Assembly (NCBI RefSeq): GCF_013201685.1
Contig: NZ_CP053844.1
Coordinates: forward strand, 620,001 to 684,000
DNA: 64,000 nt
From: Campylobacter geochelonis
GTDB lineage: Bacteria > Campylobacterota > Campylobacteria > Campylobacterales > Campylobacteraceae
Direction: 5' to 3'
Shown here: positions 47,189 through 56,017 of the stretch, in pieces
Layout: each line of letters begins with the position of its first letter
Numbering within the stretch: position 1 is the first letter of the stretch
The notes under the pieces: model-generated
Seen by the model: only the letters and a program-made list of their open reading frames with translations
The model's database searches: none
Told to the model about the DNA's origin: nothing
Translations under genes and position numbers: made by a program

Positions 47189-49003
47189 TTAATCTTTTAT
47201 ATTGTCTAACTCGGCTGGGTTTAAATTTATCTTTTCCTCAGTCGCTTTTGGTTTTAAATATCCATTTTCTATCATCAAGTCAACAATATCTTTGAAGATT
47301 GGAAGTGCGTTTTGAGCAGCGTAGTAGCTACCTTTTTTAGGCTCTATTACTAAAACTCCTATGGTGTAACTTGCGTTTTCATCATTTGCAAAGCCAAAAA
47401 ACGAACTGTTGTAAACCCTTGAGTAGCCACCTGTTTGGGCTGCTATTCTAGCAGTTCCAGTCTTGCCACCAACTTCAACTCCAGCAGTTAGTGCCTTTTT
47501 GCCAGTTCCTCTTTTAACTGTTTGTATAAGCACATCTTTTACGGCTTTTGCACTCTCTTTTGTTATGATTTGTCTTTTTTGCGGGTTATTTATGATGTAT
47601 TTTTTGCCATCTTTTTCTAGCGAATTTACAATACGAGGCGATATCATAACACCATCGTTGTTAAAAACTGTGTATGCGTTTAAAAGTTGTATAAATGTAA
47701 CTTGAAGCCCATATCCATAACTAGTTGTGCCTTTATATGTCTGGCTGTCTAACTCGCCTGCTGTTTTGATATTTCCCTCTTTTTCATCTACATCTATATC
47801 TGTTTTTCTAGAAAAGTTGTAGTTTATTAAGCCATCATAAAGAGTTTGCCCATCAATTCTTGAAGAAAGCTCTACCATACCGATATTTGAAGAGTATACT
47901 ATAACATCTGCAGCGCTCATTTGAGCTTGTTGATGAGTATCTCTAATCGTGCTTTTGCCAAGCTGATAAATTCCATTATGTGTGTTTACGATATCTGTTA
48001 ATTTAACCTTTTTGTTTTCATATATAATCGAAAAAACTATCGGTTTTACAACTGAGCCTGCTTCATAAGAATACTCTGTTGCGGTTAAATTTAGTGCTGG
48101 ATAGTCTTTTTTTCTTATGTTTGATGGGTTGTATCTTAGGCTTGTAGCAAGAGTTAAAATCTCGCCAGTTTTTGAGTTTATCACGCCAGCTATTATCTCT
48201 TTTGCATCATAAAGTTCTGCTTTTTGGCTTAGTAGCCCCTCTAACTCTTTTTGAAATTTTAAAGGTATGTTTAAAACCACATTATACCCATCGATTCGCT
48301 TTGATTTTTGAGAGTCTTTATCTAAGATGATGTTGTTTCCTATATCGCGAGGTCCTTTTAAAAGCCCATCTTTTAGTGATGATAGGTAGTAGTTATAAAA
48401 CTGTTCCACCCCTTTTTTGCCTCTAACTCTGGTTTTACCATTTATCTCTTGTTTAACAGTATGTCCCAAGATAGGAGATAGGCTATCTTTTGCAAGATAC
48501 TCTCTGTTTTCGCCACTTTCTATGATGCTCATACCGATTGGCGGATGAGTTTTGTTGCTTTTGGTAAGAAAAGATACAAAGACTTTTTTTCGGTTTAATT
48601 TTCTAGCAAGCTCTCTTAAGTGCATAGCATTTTTTGCGTCTATTTCATAAGATAAAACGACGTCGCCATCGACTTCTTTGATTAGATTTTTAACTCTTGT
48701 TTCGCTATCGTTTGTGTAGATCGAATAAAGCTTTACAAATAAATCAAGTTTATCTTTATCTATACTTCTAGTATCTATCGTAACTTTATATAATTTTTGT
48801 GAATTTGCTACTGCAAAGCCATCTTTTGTGATGATACTTCCTCTAACTCCCATATCTTTATCGCTACTTTCTAGCTTAATAGAGATATCTTTTGTAGAAT
48901 TTGACAAGCAGTAGGCGACTACTATAAAAAGACCTAAAATCAAAGGCACCATAATAAACAATATAACACCGGTGCTTACTTTAGTATCTTTTTTCCTGCC
49001 CAT
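47189..49003 (-). CDS. ftsI: Septal penicillin-binding protein FtsI (PBP3)
   Basis: A 604-residue class B transpeptidase of cell division. One N-terminal membrane helix (about 12-33), a PBP dimerisation domain starting RGSIITKDGFAVANS (54-68), then the transpeptidase domain with S317-V-V-K320, S371-S-N373 and KTG (GGKTGTARI, about 513). The RGSI motif near the anchor and the overall length fit FtsI rather than PBP2. The gene follows a gene-free repeat region on its 3' side and is followed upstream by aat on the same strand. Confidence 0.92.
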   Translation of the reverse strand: MGRKKDTKVSTGVILFIMVPLILGLFIVVAYCLSNSTKDISIKLESSDKDMGVRGSIITKDGFAVANSQKLYKVTIDTRSIDKDKLDLFVKLYSIYTNDSETRVKNLIKEVDGDVVLSYEIDAKNAMHLRELARKLNRKKVFVSFLTKSNKTHPPIGMSIIESGENREYLAKDSLSPILGHTVKQEINGKTRVRGKKGVEQFYNYYLSSLKDGLLKGPRDIGNNIILDKDSQKSKRIDGYNVVLNIPLKFQKELEGLLSQKAELYDAKEIIAGVINSKTGEILTLATSLRYNPSNIRKKDYPALNLTATEYSYEAGSVVKPIVFSIIYENKKVKLTDIVNTHNGIYQLGKSTIRDTHQQAQMSAADVIVYSSNIGMVELSSRIDGQTLYDGLINYNFSRKTDIDVDEKEGNIKTAGELDSQTYKGTTSYGYGLQVTFIQLLNAYTVFNNDGVMISPRIVNSLEKDGKKYIINNPQKRQIITKESAKAVKDVLIQTVKRGTGKKALTAGVEVGGKTGTARIAAQTGGYSRVYNSSFFGFANDENASYTIGVLVIEPKKGSYYAAQNALPIFKDIVDLMIENGYLKPKATEEKINLNPAELDNIKD

Positions 49004-49047
49004 ATAGCCCTCTTTAAAATCAAAACCGTATTATATAAATTTATGGC

Positions 49048-49725
49048 TTAGTTTTTTATATCATACATAGGAGTTAGGCTTTTAAAATCTAAATTCAACT
49101 TATCGTTTGAAAGTTTTGTGAAAATATCTAAAAACTCATCTCGTGGTAAATTTTTTGCTCCCATAAATGCAAGATGAGAGTTCATAATCTGAGCATCTAT
49201 TAAAAAATCGTATTTTTGAAGCGTTTTGCAAAGATAGATTAACGCTACTTTTGAAGCATCTTTTTTAGCACTTATCATACTCTCGCCACAAAAAACTCTA
49301 CCAAAAATTAATCCATAAAGCCCACCTATAAGCTCATTTTCATCATAGACTTCCACGCTATGAGCTATGCCTAAATTCGCTAGTTTTTTATAAGCGATTG
49401 CTACATCTTTTCCTAGCCAAGTAGCACCCTCTAACGCTCTTTTTTCCACGCACATATCGATAAGGGCGTTAAAATTTGAGTCAAATTTAACACTATATTT
49501 TTTAAGCGATGGTTTAATGCTTTTATGAATTTTTATATCCTTTGGAAACAAAACTGCACGTGGATTTGGCGACCACCAAAGCGGAGTTTCGCCATCTAAA
49601 AACCATGGAAAAATTCCCTTTTTATAAGCACACAAGAGTAAATTTATATCTAAGCTTCCACCTTTACAAAGTGGGGCGTTATCTGGAGCTAATTTTGGAT
49701 TAGGAAAAGAGTAATAAATTGTCAT
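49048..49725 (-). CDS. aat: Leucyl/phenylalanyl-tRNA-protein transferase
   Basis: A 225-residue enzyme that adds Leu or Phe to N-terminal Lys/Arg for the N-end rule. Motifs: LLLCAYKKGIFPWF, LWWSPNPRAVLFP, LIGGLYGLIFGRVFCGESM and LIDAQIMNSHLAFMGA. The frame stays open to a TTG at 49764, but that start would translate through the ccsBA terminator hairpin; ATG 49725 (MTIYYSFPNPKLAPDNAPLC) gives the family's usual N terminus. Confidence 0.93.
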   Translation of the reverse strand: MTIYYSFPNPKLAPDNAPLCKGGSLDINLLLCAYKKGIFPWFLDGETPLWWSPNPRAVLFPKDIKIHKSIKPSLKKYSVKFDSNFNALIDMCVEKRALEGATWLGKDVAIAYKKLANLGIAHSVEVYDENELIGGLYGLIFGRVFCGESMISAKKDASKVALIYLCKTLQKYDFLIDAQIMNSHLAFMGAKNLPRDEFLDIFTKLSNDKLNLDFKSLTPMYDIKN

Positions 49726-49739
49726 TTGATTAAAATAAT

Positions 49740-49769
49740 CAAATTTGAGCTTAAAAAAGCTCAAATTTG
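49740..49769 (-). terminator. Rho-independent terminator of ccsBA
   Basis: A 13-base perfect inverted repeat, caaatttgagctt (49740-49752) with aagctcaaatttg (49757-49769), 4-base loop, followed on the minus strand by attatttta. It begins 6 bases past the ccsBA stop. Confidence 0.8.
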
Positions 49770-49775
49770 TAAGTT

Positions 49776-52700
49776 TTATAACCTAGTAGCGTATCTTCTT
49801 TTAAAGTATGCTAACACAGATAAGATAACCATAACAAGTGCGCTTATCCAAACTACATTTGGCACTGGAATGCTTTCTCCAGCAGCGTAGCTATGCATAC
49901 CAGATAGATAGAAGTTAACACCAAAGTATGTCATTATAACGCTTGCGTATGAAAACATCGAAGCGACTGCAAACCAATACTGAGAGTTTACTTTAGGGAT
50001 AAATCTCATGTGGATAACGGCTGCATATATAAGGATTGTAACTAGCGACCAAGTCTCTTTTGAGTCCCAACCCCAGTATCTTCCCCAACTCTCATTTGCC
50101 CAAACTCCACCCAAGAAGTTTCCTACAGTTAAAAGACAAAGTCCTAAGATTAGGCTCATTTCATTGATTCTTGTTGCTTCAAGGATATTTCTTGAAATTT
50201 CATCATTTTTATCTGATTTTTTGATGATAAAAAGTACAAGTGTAAATAGTCCAAGCAACGAGCCAAGTCCTAAAAATCCATAACTTGCAGTGATAACAGA
50301 TACGTGGATTGTAAGCCAGTATGAGTTAAGAACTGGTTGAAGTGGAGTTATTTGAGGATCTATATGGCTAAGGTGCGCGACAAAGAGCGTGATTCCTGCT
50401 AAAATTGATGTCAAAGATAGAGAAATGGCCGATGTCCTTGAGAAAATTATACCACTAAGTGAGAGCGACCAAGCTATATAGACTAGTGACTCATAAGCAT
50501 TTGCCCAAGGAGCGTGACCTGAGACATACCATCTAAGAGCAAGTCCGGTTGTATGGATTAAAAATGCTAGTAAATTTACAGCATACACGCTTTTAAAGGC
50601 AAAACTCATATTTAGTTTTGGGTTCATCATTCTCATAAATACAAAAATCAAAAGCATAAAACCAGCGATTAGATAGACTGGAGTTAGTCTTTGAAAAATT
50701 TGCGCTTTGTTAAACAAGACTTCAAAATTTAGCTTATTCATTGATGGAGTAACGGCAGCGCCAACTTTTCTTTGATACTCTTTTAGCAGTTCAAGCCCAC
50801 TATTAGCCTTGCTCCAATCTCCTGAAGTTTGCGCATCTATAACGCTTTCAAAGTAGTTTTGCAAAAGCGTGCTTACTCTTTTTGCTTCATCTCCTTGAAT
50901 GCCTCTAAAAGCGCCATACGCTGAATACCAAGTGTTGGTTGGATCGTTTTCTTTTGGTACTATTTTGAAAAGTTCACTCATAAATGCCATATAAAATATG
51001 TTTAATCTCTCATCTACCTTTACGACATCTTTATCAAATTTAGTCCTATTCCCTGGTGGTTTTCTGTTTATCTCTTCTGCGATTTTACCAAGTTTGTAGT
51101 AGGTGTTGTTTTGATCGTCTTTTCCATAAAAGTTACCAAATCTAGCATGGGTTGCATTTTCAGGCATACCAAGCAGTTTTTTTAGTTCTTTATCGCTAAC
51201 TTTGATAAATGGAACAGTTCTCCAATAATCTGGATTTATAATAAGAGATAGCATAACAGCGCTCGGGCTCATGCCTTTGTAGTCCTCGCCTCTATAGACT
51301 TTATTAAGCACATCTCTAGATAATGTATCAAATGGCTCCATTCTTCCATCAAAACCTTGCACAACAAGCGTTTCAAGGCTTTTTGCATGTGCTGGATCGA
51401 TTGCAGGAGGATTTTCATAAGCTTGCAAATTTGTAGTGCTAAATCCAACTATTAAAGCAACCAGTAGCCCTGCTATAGTTTTTGCACTGTTTTTGCCTTT
51501 AGTATGCTTTTCAGGTTTTTTCGGACTACTTTCTCTTTTGCTGCTTTCATCTATCAAGCGAGATAGTTTTAAAAATCTTGAATTTGGGTTAAAGAAATTA
51601 AAGAGCATTCCAACTGTTAAGAGAAAATATCCAAAATATGTAGGAAGTTTGCCTGGGTCTTTATTAACCGAAAGGATAGTTCCTTGCTCATCTCTATCAT
51701 AAGAGCTTTGGAAAAATCTATAACCATCATAATCTAAAACGTGATTCATGTAAATTTTAAAATCCATACTTAAATTCCCATCTTTTACTACAACTTGACT
51801 GCTATATCCAGATGGCGAGTTTGAACCAGGATATCTATCCATCTCAAAATCTTTTAGATACAAGCTAAATGGTAGTTCTATCATCTTTGGTGACCAAGCT
51901 ACTTGAAACTCTTTGCCTCCTACATTAAACGCGCGCGGATAATCTCCAAAAAACGTGAAAACCTCTTTAGTATCGCCATTGTATGATAAATCAGCGATTA
52001 CGGCGTTATTTCCCATTTCGGTTTGTGGAAGCGAGACAACCTCTCTTTTGGCTGAAGCAAGAAGCGTTTTTGGAGCAAAATTTACTCCATCTATAGTGTA
52101 GAGATTAAGCGAGTCAAACGGAATTTCTACATCTTTTGAAAGTACACCTTTACTCATATCTGCCATTTTCATATACTCAATGTTTTGGTTTGTTTTGATA
52201 TAAAATTTTCCATCTTTTAGCGAAATTTGCATATACTCTTTTTGCTTAGGCTCTACGTTAAATGCAACGTCTAAATCGCCTATCTCGACTATATCGCCAC
52301 TTTTTAAAAGAAGTGTTTTTTTGTTTGTTTGATCTGAAAATAAAAGCTCAACTATCGGTTCACCATTTGGCGAAGCAACCCATTTTAAAGCACCATTTAA
52401 TACAAATTTTTTATATTTTAAAACAGCGTCTTTACCATCGGTATCTATTGACATAGAAAAATCGTTCTTTTCTGAGTTTGTTGAGATGTATTGAGCTGAG
52501 TCTTTTGAAACTTTTTTACCATCTTTATCTCTTGCCATAAGTTGGAAGTATACTTCTCTAGTTGAGATTAAATTTGTTTGACTGTTTTCTCTAATATGCA
52601 TAGAGCCTTCAAAGCCCACATATCTTGTTATAGCAGCTCCTAAAAATATAAAAATAAAGCTTATGTGAAGCAAAAAAACAGGAAGTTTTTTGATATTATA

Positions 52701-52910
52701 AAGTCTATACCTATAGATATTATAAGATAAGTTTATAACAAGAAGAAGCTGGATAATGCCAAACCAATCCGCCCCATATATAAACGCCCACGCTGCATCT
52801 GTTCCACTAACGCTCTCGACTATGGTAGCAATAGCGCTAAATGCAGCAAAAATAAGAAGTAAGATGACCATACAGGCCATGCTAAAAAAAGATGAAAATG
52901 GTTTATCCAT
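49776..52910 (-). CDS. ccsBA: Fused cytochrome c synthetase CcsBA (ResB-ResC)
   Basis: A 1044-residue system II cytochrome c haem lyase in one chain. The N-terminal CcsB/ResB half has helices near the start (residues 10-30, 60-80, 85-110) and a large periplasmic region; the C-terminal CcsA/ResC half (about 740-1044) has many helices and the haem-handling WWD motif in NESWGRYWGWDSKETWS. It exports haem and joins it to CXXCH cysteines in the periplasm. It lies next to two multihaem cytochrome genes transcribed the other way. Wolinella has several CcsBA paralogues, one dedicated to the unusual MccA haem site; which type this is cannot be told from the motif. Confidence 0.95.
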   Translation of the reverse strand: MDKPFSSFFSMACMVILLLIFAAFSAIATIVESVSGTDAAWAFIYGADWFGIIQLLLVINLSYNIYRYRLYNIKKLPVFLLHISFIFIFLGAAITRYVGFEGSMHIRENSQTNLISTREVYFQLMARDKDGKKVSKDSAQYISTNSEKNDFSMSIDTDGKDAVLKYKKFVLNGALKWVASPNGEPIVELLFSDQTNKKTLLLKSGDIVEIGDLDVAFNVEPKQKEYMQISLKDGKFYIKTNQNIEYMKMADMSKGVLSKDVEIPFDSLNLYTIDGVNFAPKTLLASAKREVVSLPQTEMGNNAVIADLSYNGDTKEVFTFFGDYPRAFNVGGKEFQVAWSPKMIELPFSLYLKDFEMDRYPGSNSPSGYSSQVVVKDGNLSMDFKIYMNHVLDYDGYRFFQSSYDRDEQGTILSVNKDPGKLPTYFGYFLLTVGMLFNFFNPNSRFLKLSRLIDESSKRESSPKKPEKHTKGKNSAKTIAGLLVALIVGFSTTNLQAYENPPAIDPAHAKSLETLVVQGFDGRMEPFDTLSRDVLNKVYRGEDYKGMSPSAVMLSLIINPDYWRTVPFIKVSDKELKKLLGMPENATHARFGNFYGKDDQNNTYYKLGKIAEEINRKPPGNRTKFDKDVVKVDERLNIFYMAFMSELFKIVPKENDPTNTWYSAYGAFRGIQGDEAKRVSTLLQNYFESVIDAQTSGDWSKANSGLELLKEYQRKVGAAVTPSMNKLNFEVLFNKAQIFQRLTPVYLIAGFMLLIFVFMRMMNPKLNMSFAFKSVYAVNLLAFLIHTTGLALRWYVSGHAPWANAYESLVYIAWSLSLSGIIFSRTSAISLSLTSILAGITLFVAHLSHIDPQITPLQPVLNSYWLTIHVSVITASYGFLGLGSLLGLFTLVLFIIKKSDKNDEISRNILEATRINEMSLILGLCLLTVGNFLGGVWANESWGRYWGWDSKETWSLVTILIYAAVIHMRFIPKVNSQYWFAVASMFSYASVIMTYFGVNFYLSGMHSYAAGESIPVPNVVWISALVMVILSVLAYFKRRYATRL

Positions 52911-52972
52911 TAATTTTCCTTAAAAAATGCTTTTGTTAAATTTGCTAAATTTGTATAAATTCAGCCCGATAT

Positions 52973-53398
52973 CTACTTAACCTTAACAGGCATAAATAAA
53001 AAATCATATATTTTCCACTCGCCATTTATCTTGTGTAAAACTATGTTTTTTTCGAAAGAATGCTGCTGTTTTTTATAGTTTGATGTAAGTTTAACAACTG
53101 CTACAGAAGCGCTACTTAAATCTTTTAAATTCTCAAATTTAAGCTCAACTGTATCGTCGTTTCCTTTGTAATCATAATCTATGTAAAAAAGGTCTTTCCC
53201 GCCATTTAAATCTTTAAATTTTCTAAAATAATCAACATTATTATTTTTCTCTAAAAGCTGTTGGGCTTTATTAATATCGCCTTTTTCGCATAATAAGATA
53301 AACTCTTTAACAACATCAGCTGGATTATCTAAATTTTTGTTTGCACAGCCATAAAAAACAGATGCGATGAAAACTAAAGAAAAAATAAATTTTTTCAT
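52973..53398 (-). CDS. Small lipoprotein (DUF4878-like)
   Basis: A 141-residue lipoprotein. The signal MKKFIFSLVFIASVFYGC ends in a lipobox (VFYG-C). The rest fits an NTF2-like DUF4878 fold: NPADVVKEFILLCEKGDINKAQ near the start and a final INGEWKIYDF strand. No function is assigned. The open frame extends upstream to 53434, but an aaggag site at the right distance selects ATG 53398. It lies upstream of ccsBA on the same strand and probably shares its transcript. Confidence 0.8.
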   Translation of the reverse strand: MKKFIFSLVFIASVFYGCANKNLDNPADVVKEFILLCEKGDINKAQQLLEKNNNVDYFRKFKDLNGGKDLFYIDYDYKGNDDTVELKFENLKDLSSASVAVVKLTSNYKKQQHSFEKNIVLHKINGEWKIYDFLFMPVKVK

Positions 53399-53457
53399 GA
53401 GGAAGCTCCTTAAAAATGTGAAGTATATAGGCACTAATTTAATATTGTTTTAATACT

Positions 53458-53463
53458 ATTATA
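53458..53463 (-). promoter_or_regulatory. Candidate -10 box for the lipoprotein-ccsBA transcript
   Basis: attata on the plus strand reads TATAAT on the minus strand, 59 bases before ATG 53398. Confidence 0.4.
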
Positions 53464-53883
53464 TGAAAACCTTAAAATTGCAATATAAAAAAAGTCTAAA
53501 TTTTAATTATCTCTTTTTGCTACTTAAAAGCTGCTTATAAAAAGGCATTTTTATCAAAAAAGTAATATAAATTTAACCTTTTTTCATATAAAAAATTTAG
53601 TAATAATTTTTTTGACTAAATTTAATCAATCATTTTTATATATATTTTTAAAAGTGCGATATTTAGGCTATATCTATTTAATATATCTAATTCATATAAA
53701 ATAATTTAGGTTAAAAAAATTAATTATTTTTTTAAAGTTTTCAAATAAAATTTAAGCAAAGTATAAAGAAATTTACCTTAAAATCTTTTTGAGGTTTTAT
53801 TAACAGATTTTTAACATAAATTCTATGGTTGCAAAATAACTGTTTTTGAAATTTATTATCAATTAGGCTTTAAGGAGGCTTTA
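53464..53883. other. Regulatory region upstream of the octahaem cytochrome gene
   Basis: About 420 AT-rich bases between two divergent transcripts. No open frame of note. A strong aaggagg ribosome site ends it at 53872-53878. I see no convincing FNR or CRP palindrome. Confidence 0.4.
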
Positions 53884-55947
53884 ATGAAAGAAGGATTGTT
53901 GAAACTAGCAAGGCGCGCCTGTATCATGGCTTTTGCCGCTACAGTGGCATCTTCGCAGCTATATGCTACAACGCAAAGCGAAGAGCTTGCAACTGAAGCA
54001 AAGAAATTTCAGGTTCCTGCAGGTCAGAGTGCAGCTGATAAATATCAGGTGAAACTCAACGACGCGGGTTTTGTACAAGAAGATAGTTCTGTTCCTAGAA
54101 CACTTGAAGACTATGTTTATGGAGCAAATGATTTTTTTGATTTACTTATCAAGGTTCACCCGATGTTTAAATACGAAAAAGAGGGTCGTTTGATAGGTAA
54201 ATATACTATGAGTGATCGTATGGAAGAGTTTGTTGAGATGAACCATGGCCCAGAATATGCTAAAAAAATGGGGCAAGATCATGTTGCAGTTACTTATCGT
54301 TTAGGTATGGAATCAATTCTTGATTATCCTAACAAATTTGTTGGTCCAAAAAAATGTGGCGAGTGCCACCCAGCACAATACGCCCAATGGTCAAGATCGC
54401 GCCACTCTCTTTCTGTTCGTTTTCCTGATGAGCTAGCAGAGGTTGATGGCGATCCAAAAAGAAAGATGTATGGCACGGAAGCTACCATTCTTCCATGGGG
54501 AATTTATCCAGATGATGTTTATGCGGTTATAGGAACTCCAAGAACAAAATATGGCTTTTTGGATAGATGGTTAGTTCGTGGAACTTATCATATCGAAGAT
54601 GGAAATTTAAGCGATATGAGCGGTTATATGGTTGCAGGTGGTAACCAATTCTCAAGAAACTGGGCAGAACATATAACTCCAGAAGTTGCTAAAAAGATAG
54701 CTGAGTTTTCACCAGGTTTTCCAACTACAATGGAAGGTATGGCGCACAGTGGTTCAAAAGTTTGGGGTGTAAACTCATATGGTTCTAAAAACAGAGAAAC
54801 TATGGTATTTCAACCAGCTAGTTCATACTGTGAAGTTTGCCACAGCTTTAAATTTGATTTTAAAACAAAAGATGAGTTTTTCGCAGCTATCGGAAACAAA
54901 GATGAACTTAGAAAACACACTATAGCAAAAGGTATTCACTGTGAAGAGTGTCATGGCGCTGGTGCTCACCTTTATGGCGCAAGAGGCGCTGGTATGCCAA
55001 GTAACTGTGAAAGATGTCACCAAAGATTTTCTTACCATGAAGATGATGCAAAAATCGATCCAAGAAAACCATTTAATGCATACTTCAAATCAAGTTGCCC
55101 ATCTTGTGGAACAGAGGGTGCTCAGCTTTATAACTCAGTTCACTATGATAAAGGTATGAGATGTAACACTTGCCATGATCCGCACGAAGTTACAGCAAAT
55201 GACTGGAGAACAGAATATACTTTAACCGGTATTAAAAAGACTTGTCAAGATTGCCACGAAACACAAACTGAATTTGCTAAACAAACAGGTGGAATTCACG
55301 CTAAAGATAACTGTACAGGATGTCATATGCCTAACATGATGAGTTGTGAGAATTTCGCAGCTATTCAAAACCCAGATAAAGCTGGATTTGATAATGTTAG
55401 AGCAAGCCATATCTGGAAAATTAAAGTTGATAAAACAGCTAAAACTATAAACCCACCAGAAGGCAAAGATAGAGATCCTCTAACTGTAAAAGGCTGGAGA
55501 TTTGCTAGAGATACTAATGGCAAGTTCTTTGTCGATTTGATGTGGAGTTGTGGTAGAACAAGCTTTAGTGATGTTAACTTAGTAGGACCTGGAGCATCAG
55601 GATGTCATAGCCCGATACAATCAACATTGCCAGATGATTTGAAATATACAAATCAAGAAGAAATTTATGATGCGGTTATGAAATGGCAAACACCTGTTAA
55701 AACAGGATATGAAAGCATTAAAAAAGGTTTAAGAGATATAGATAAAACTATAGCTAACAATCCTGGCTTAAGTGCAGCTAAGAAAAGCGAAGCTATGTTA
55801 CTTGCAAAACAAGCAAATGATATCAAAGATAGGCTTGAAAAAGATGGCTCATGGGGAGTTCATGGACCACAATACTCTAGTAAGATAGTTAATGAGGCAT
55901 TAGTATATATTGAGCAAGCTCATAATATACTAGGAATTAAAAAATAA
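53884..55947 (+). CDS. mccA: Octahaem c-type cytochrome of the MccA/SirA (sulfite reductase) type
   Basis: A 687-residue exported protein (signal sequence about 1-28, ending SSQLYA). Seven CXXCH sites are at C158, C316, C353, C375, C427, C454 and C477, and an eighth of the form C556-x17-C574-H. That long-spaced site is the mark of the MccA/SirA family, where the active-site haem is bound by CX15CH in Wolinella MccA. Non-haem cysteines C405, C408 and C488 could supply the copper ligands known in MccA. MccA reduces sulfite to sulfide in the periplasm. The x17 spacing differs from the described x15. The mccBCD genes of Wolinella do not follow; a rhodanese-cytochrome fusion does. Confidence 0.82.
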   Translation: MKEGLLKLARRACIMAFAATVASSQLYATTQSEELATEAKKFQVPAGQSAADKYQVKLNDAGFVQEDSSVPRTLEDYVYGANDFFDLLIKVHPMFKYEKEGRLIGKYTMSDRMEEFVEMNHGPEYAKKMGQDHVAVTYRLGMESILDYPNKFVGPKKCGECHPAQYAQWSRSRHSLSVRFPDELAEVDGDPKRKMYGTEATILPWGIYPDDVYAVIGTPRTKYGFLDRWLVRGTYHIEDGNLSDMSGYMVAGGNQFSRNWAEHITPEVAKKIAEFSPGFPTTMEGMAHSGSKVWGVNSYGSKNRETMVFQPASSYCEVCHSFKFDFKTKDEFFAAIGNKDELRKHTIAKGIHCEECHGAGAHLYGARGAGMPSNCERCHQRFSYHEDDAKIDPRKPFNAYFKSSCPSCGTEGAQLYNSVHYDKGMRCNTCHDPHEVTANDWRTEYTLTGIKKTCQDCHETQTEFAKQTGGIHAKDNCTGCHMPNMMSCENFAAIQNPDKAGFDNVRASHIWKIKVDKTAKTINPPEGKDRDPLTVKGWRFARDTNGKFFVDLMWSCGRTSFSDVNLVGPGASGCHSPIQSTLPDDLKYTNQEEIYDAVMKWQTPVKTGYESIKKGLRDIDKTIANNPGLSAAKKSEAMLLAKQANDIKDRLEKDGSWGVHGPQYSSKIVNEALVYIEQAHNILGIKK

Positions 55948-55958
55948 TAGCCTTGCAA

Positions 55959-55982
55959 GCCGGCGCAAAATTCCGCGTCGGC
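55959..55982 (+). other. Intercistronic hairpin between the two cytochrome genes
   Basis: gccggcgc (55959-55966) pairs with gcgtcggc (55975-55982; one G-U), loop aaaattcc. There is no T-run after it, so it more likely protects or processes the mRNA of the first gene than ends transcription. Confidence 0.6.
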
Positions 55983-56017
55983 ACAAACTATAAAAAGAAG
56001 GTTACAAGGACAAATGT

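Noticed and set aside
53884-55947. Hydroxylamine oxidoreductase or octahaem tetrathionate reductase
   Set aside because: Those families bind their eight haems by CXXCH or CXXCK sites; the CX17CH site and extra cysteines favour MccA/SirA.
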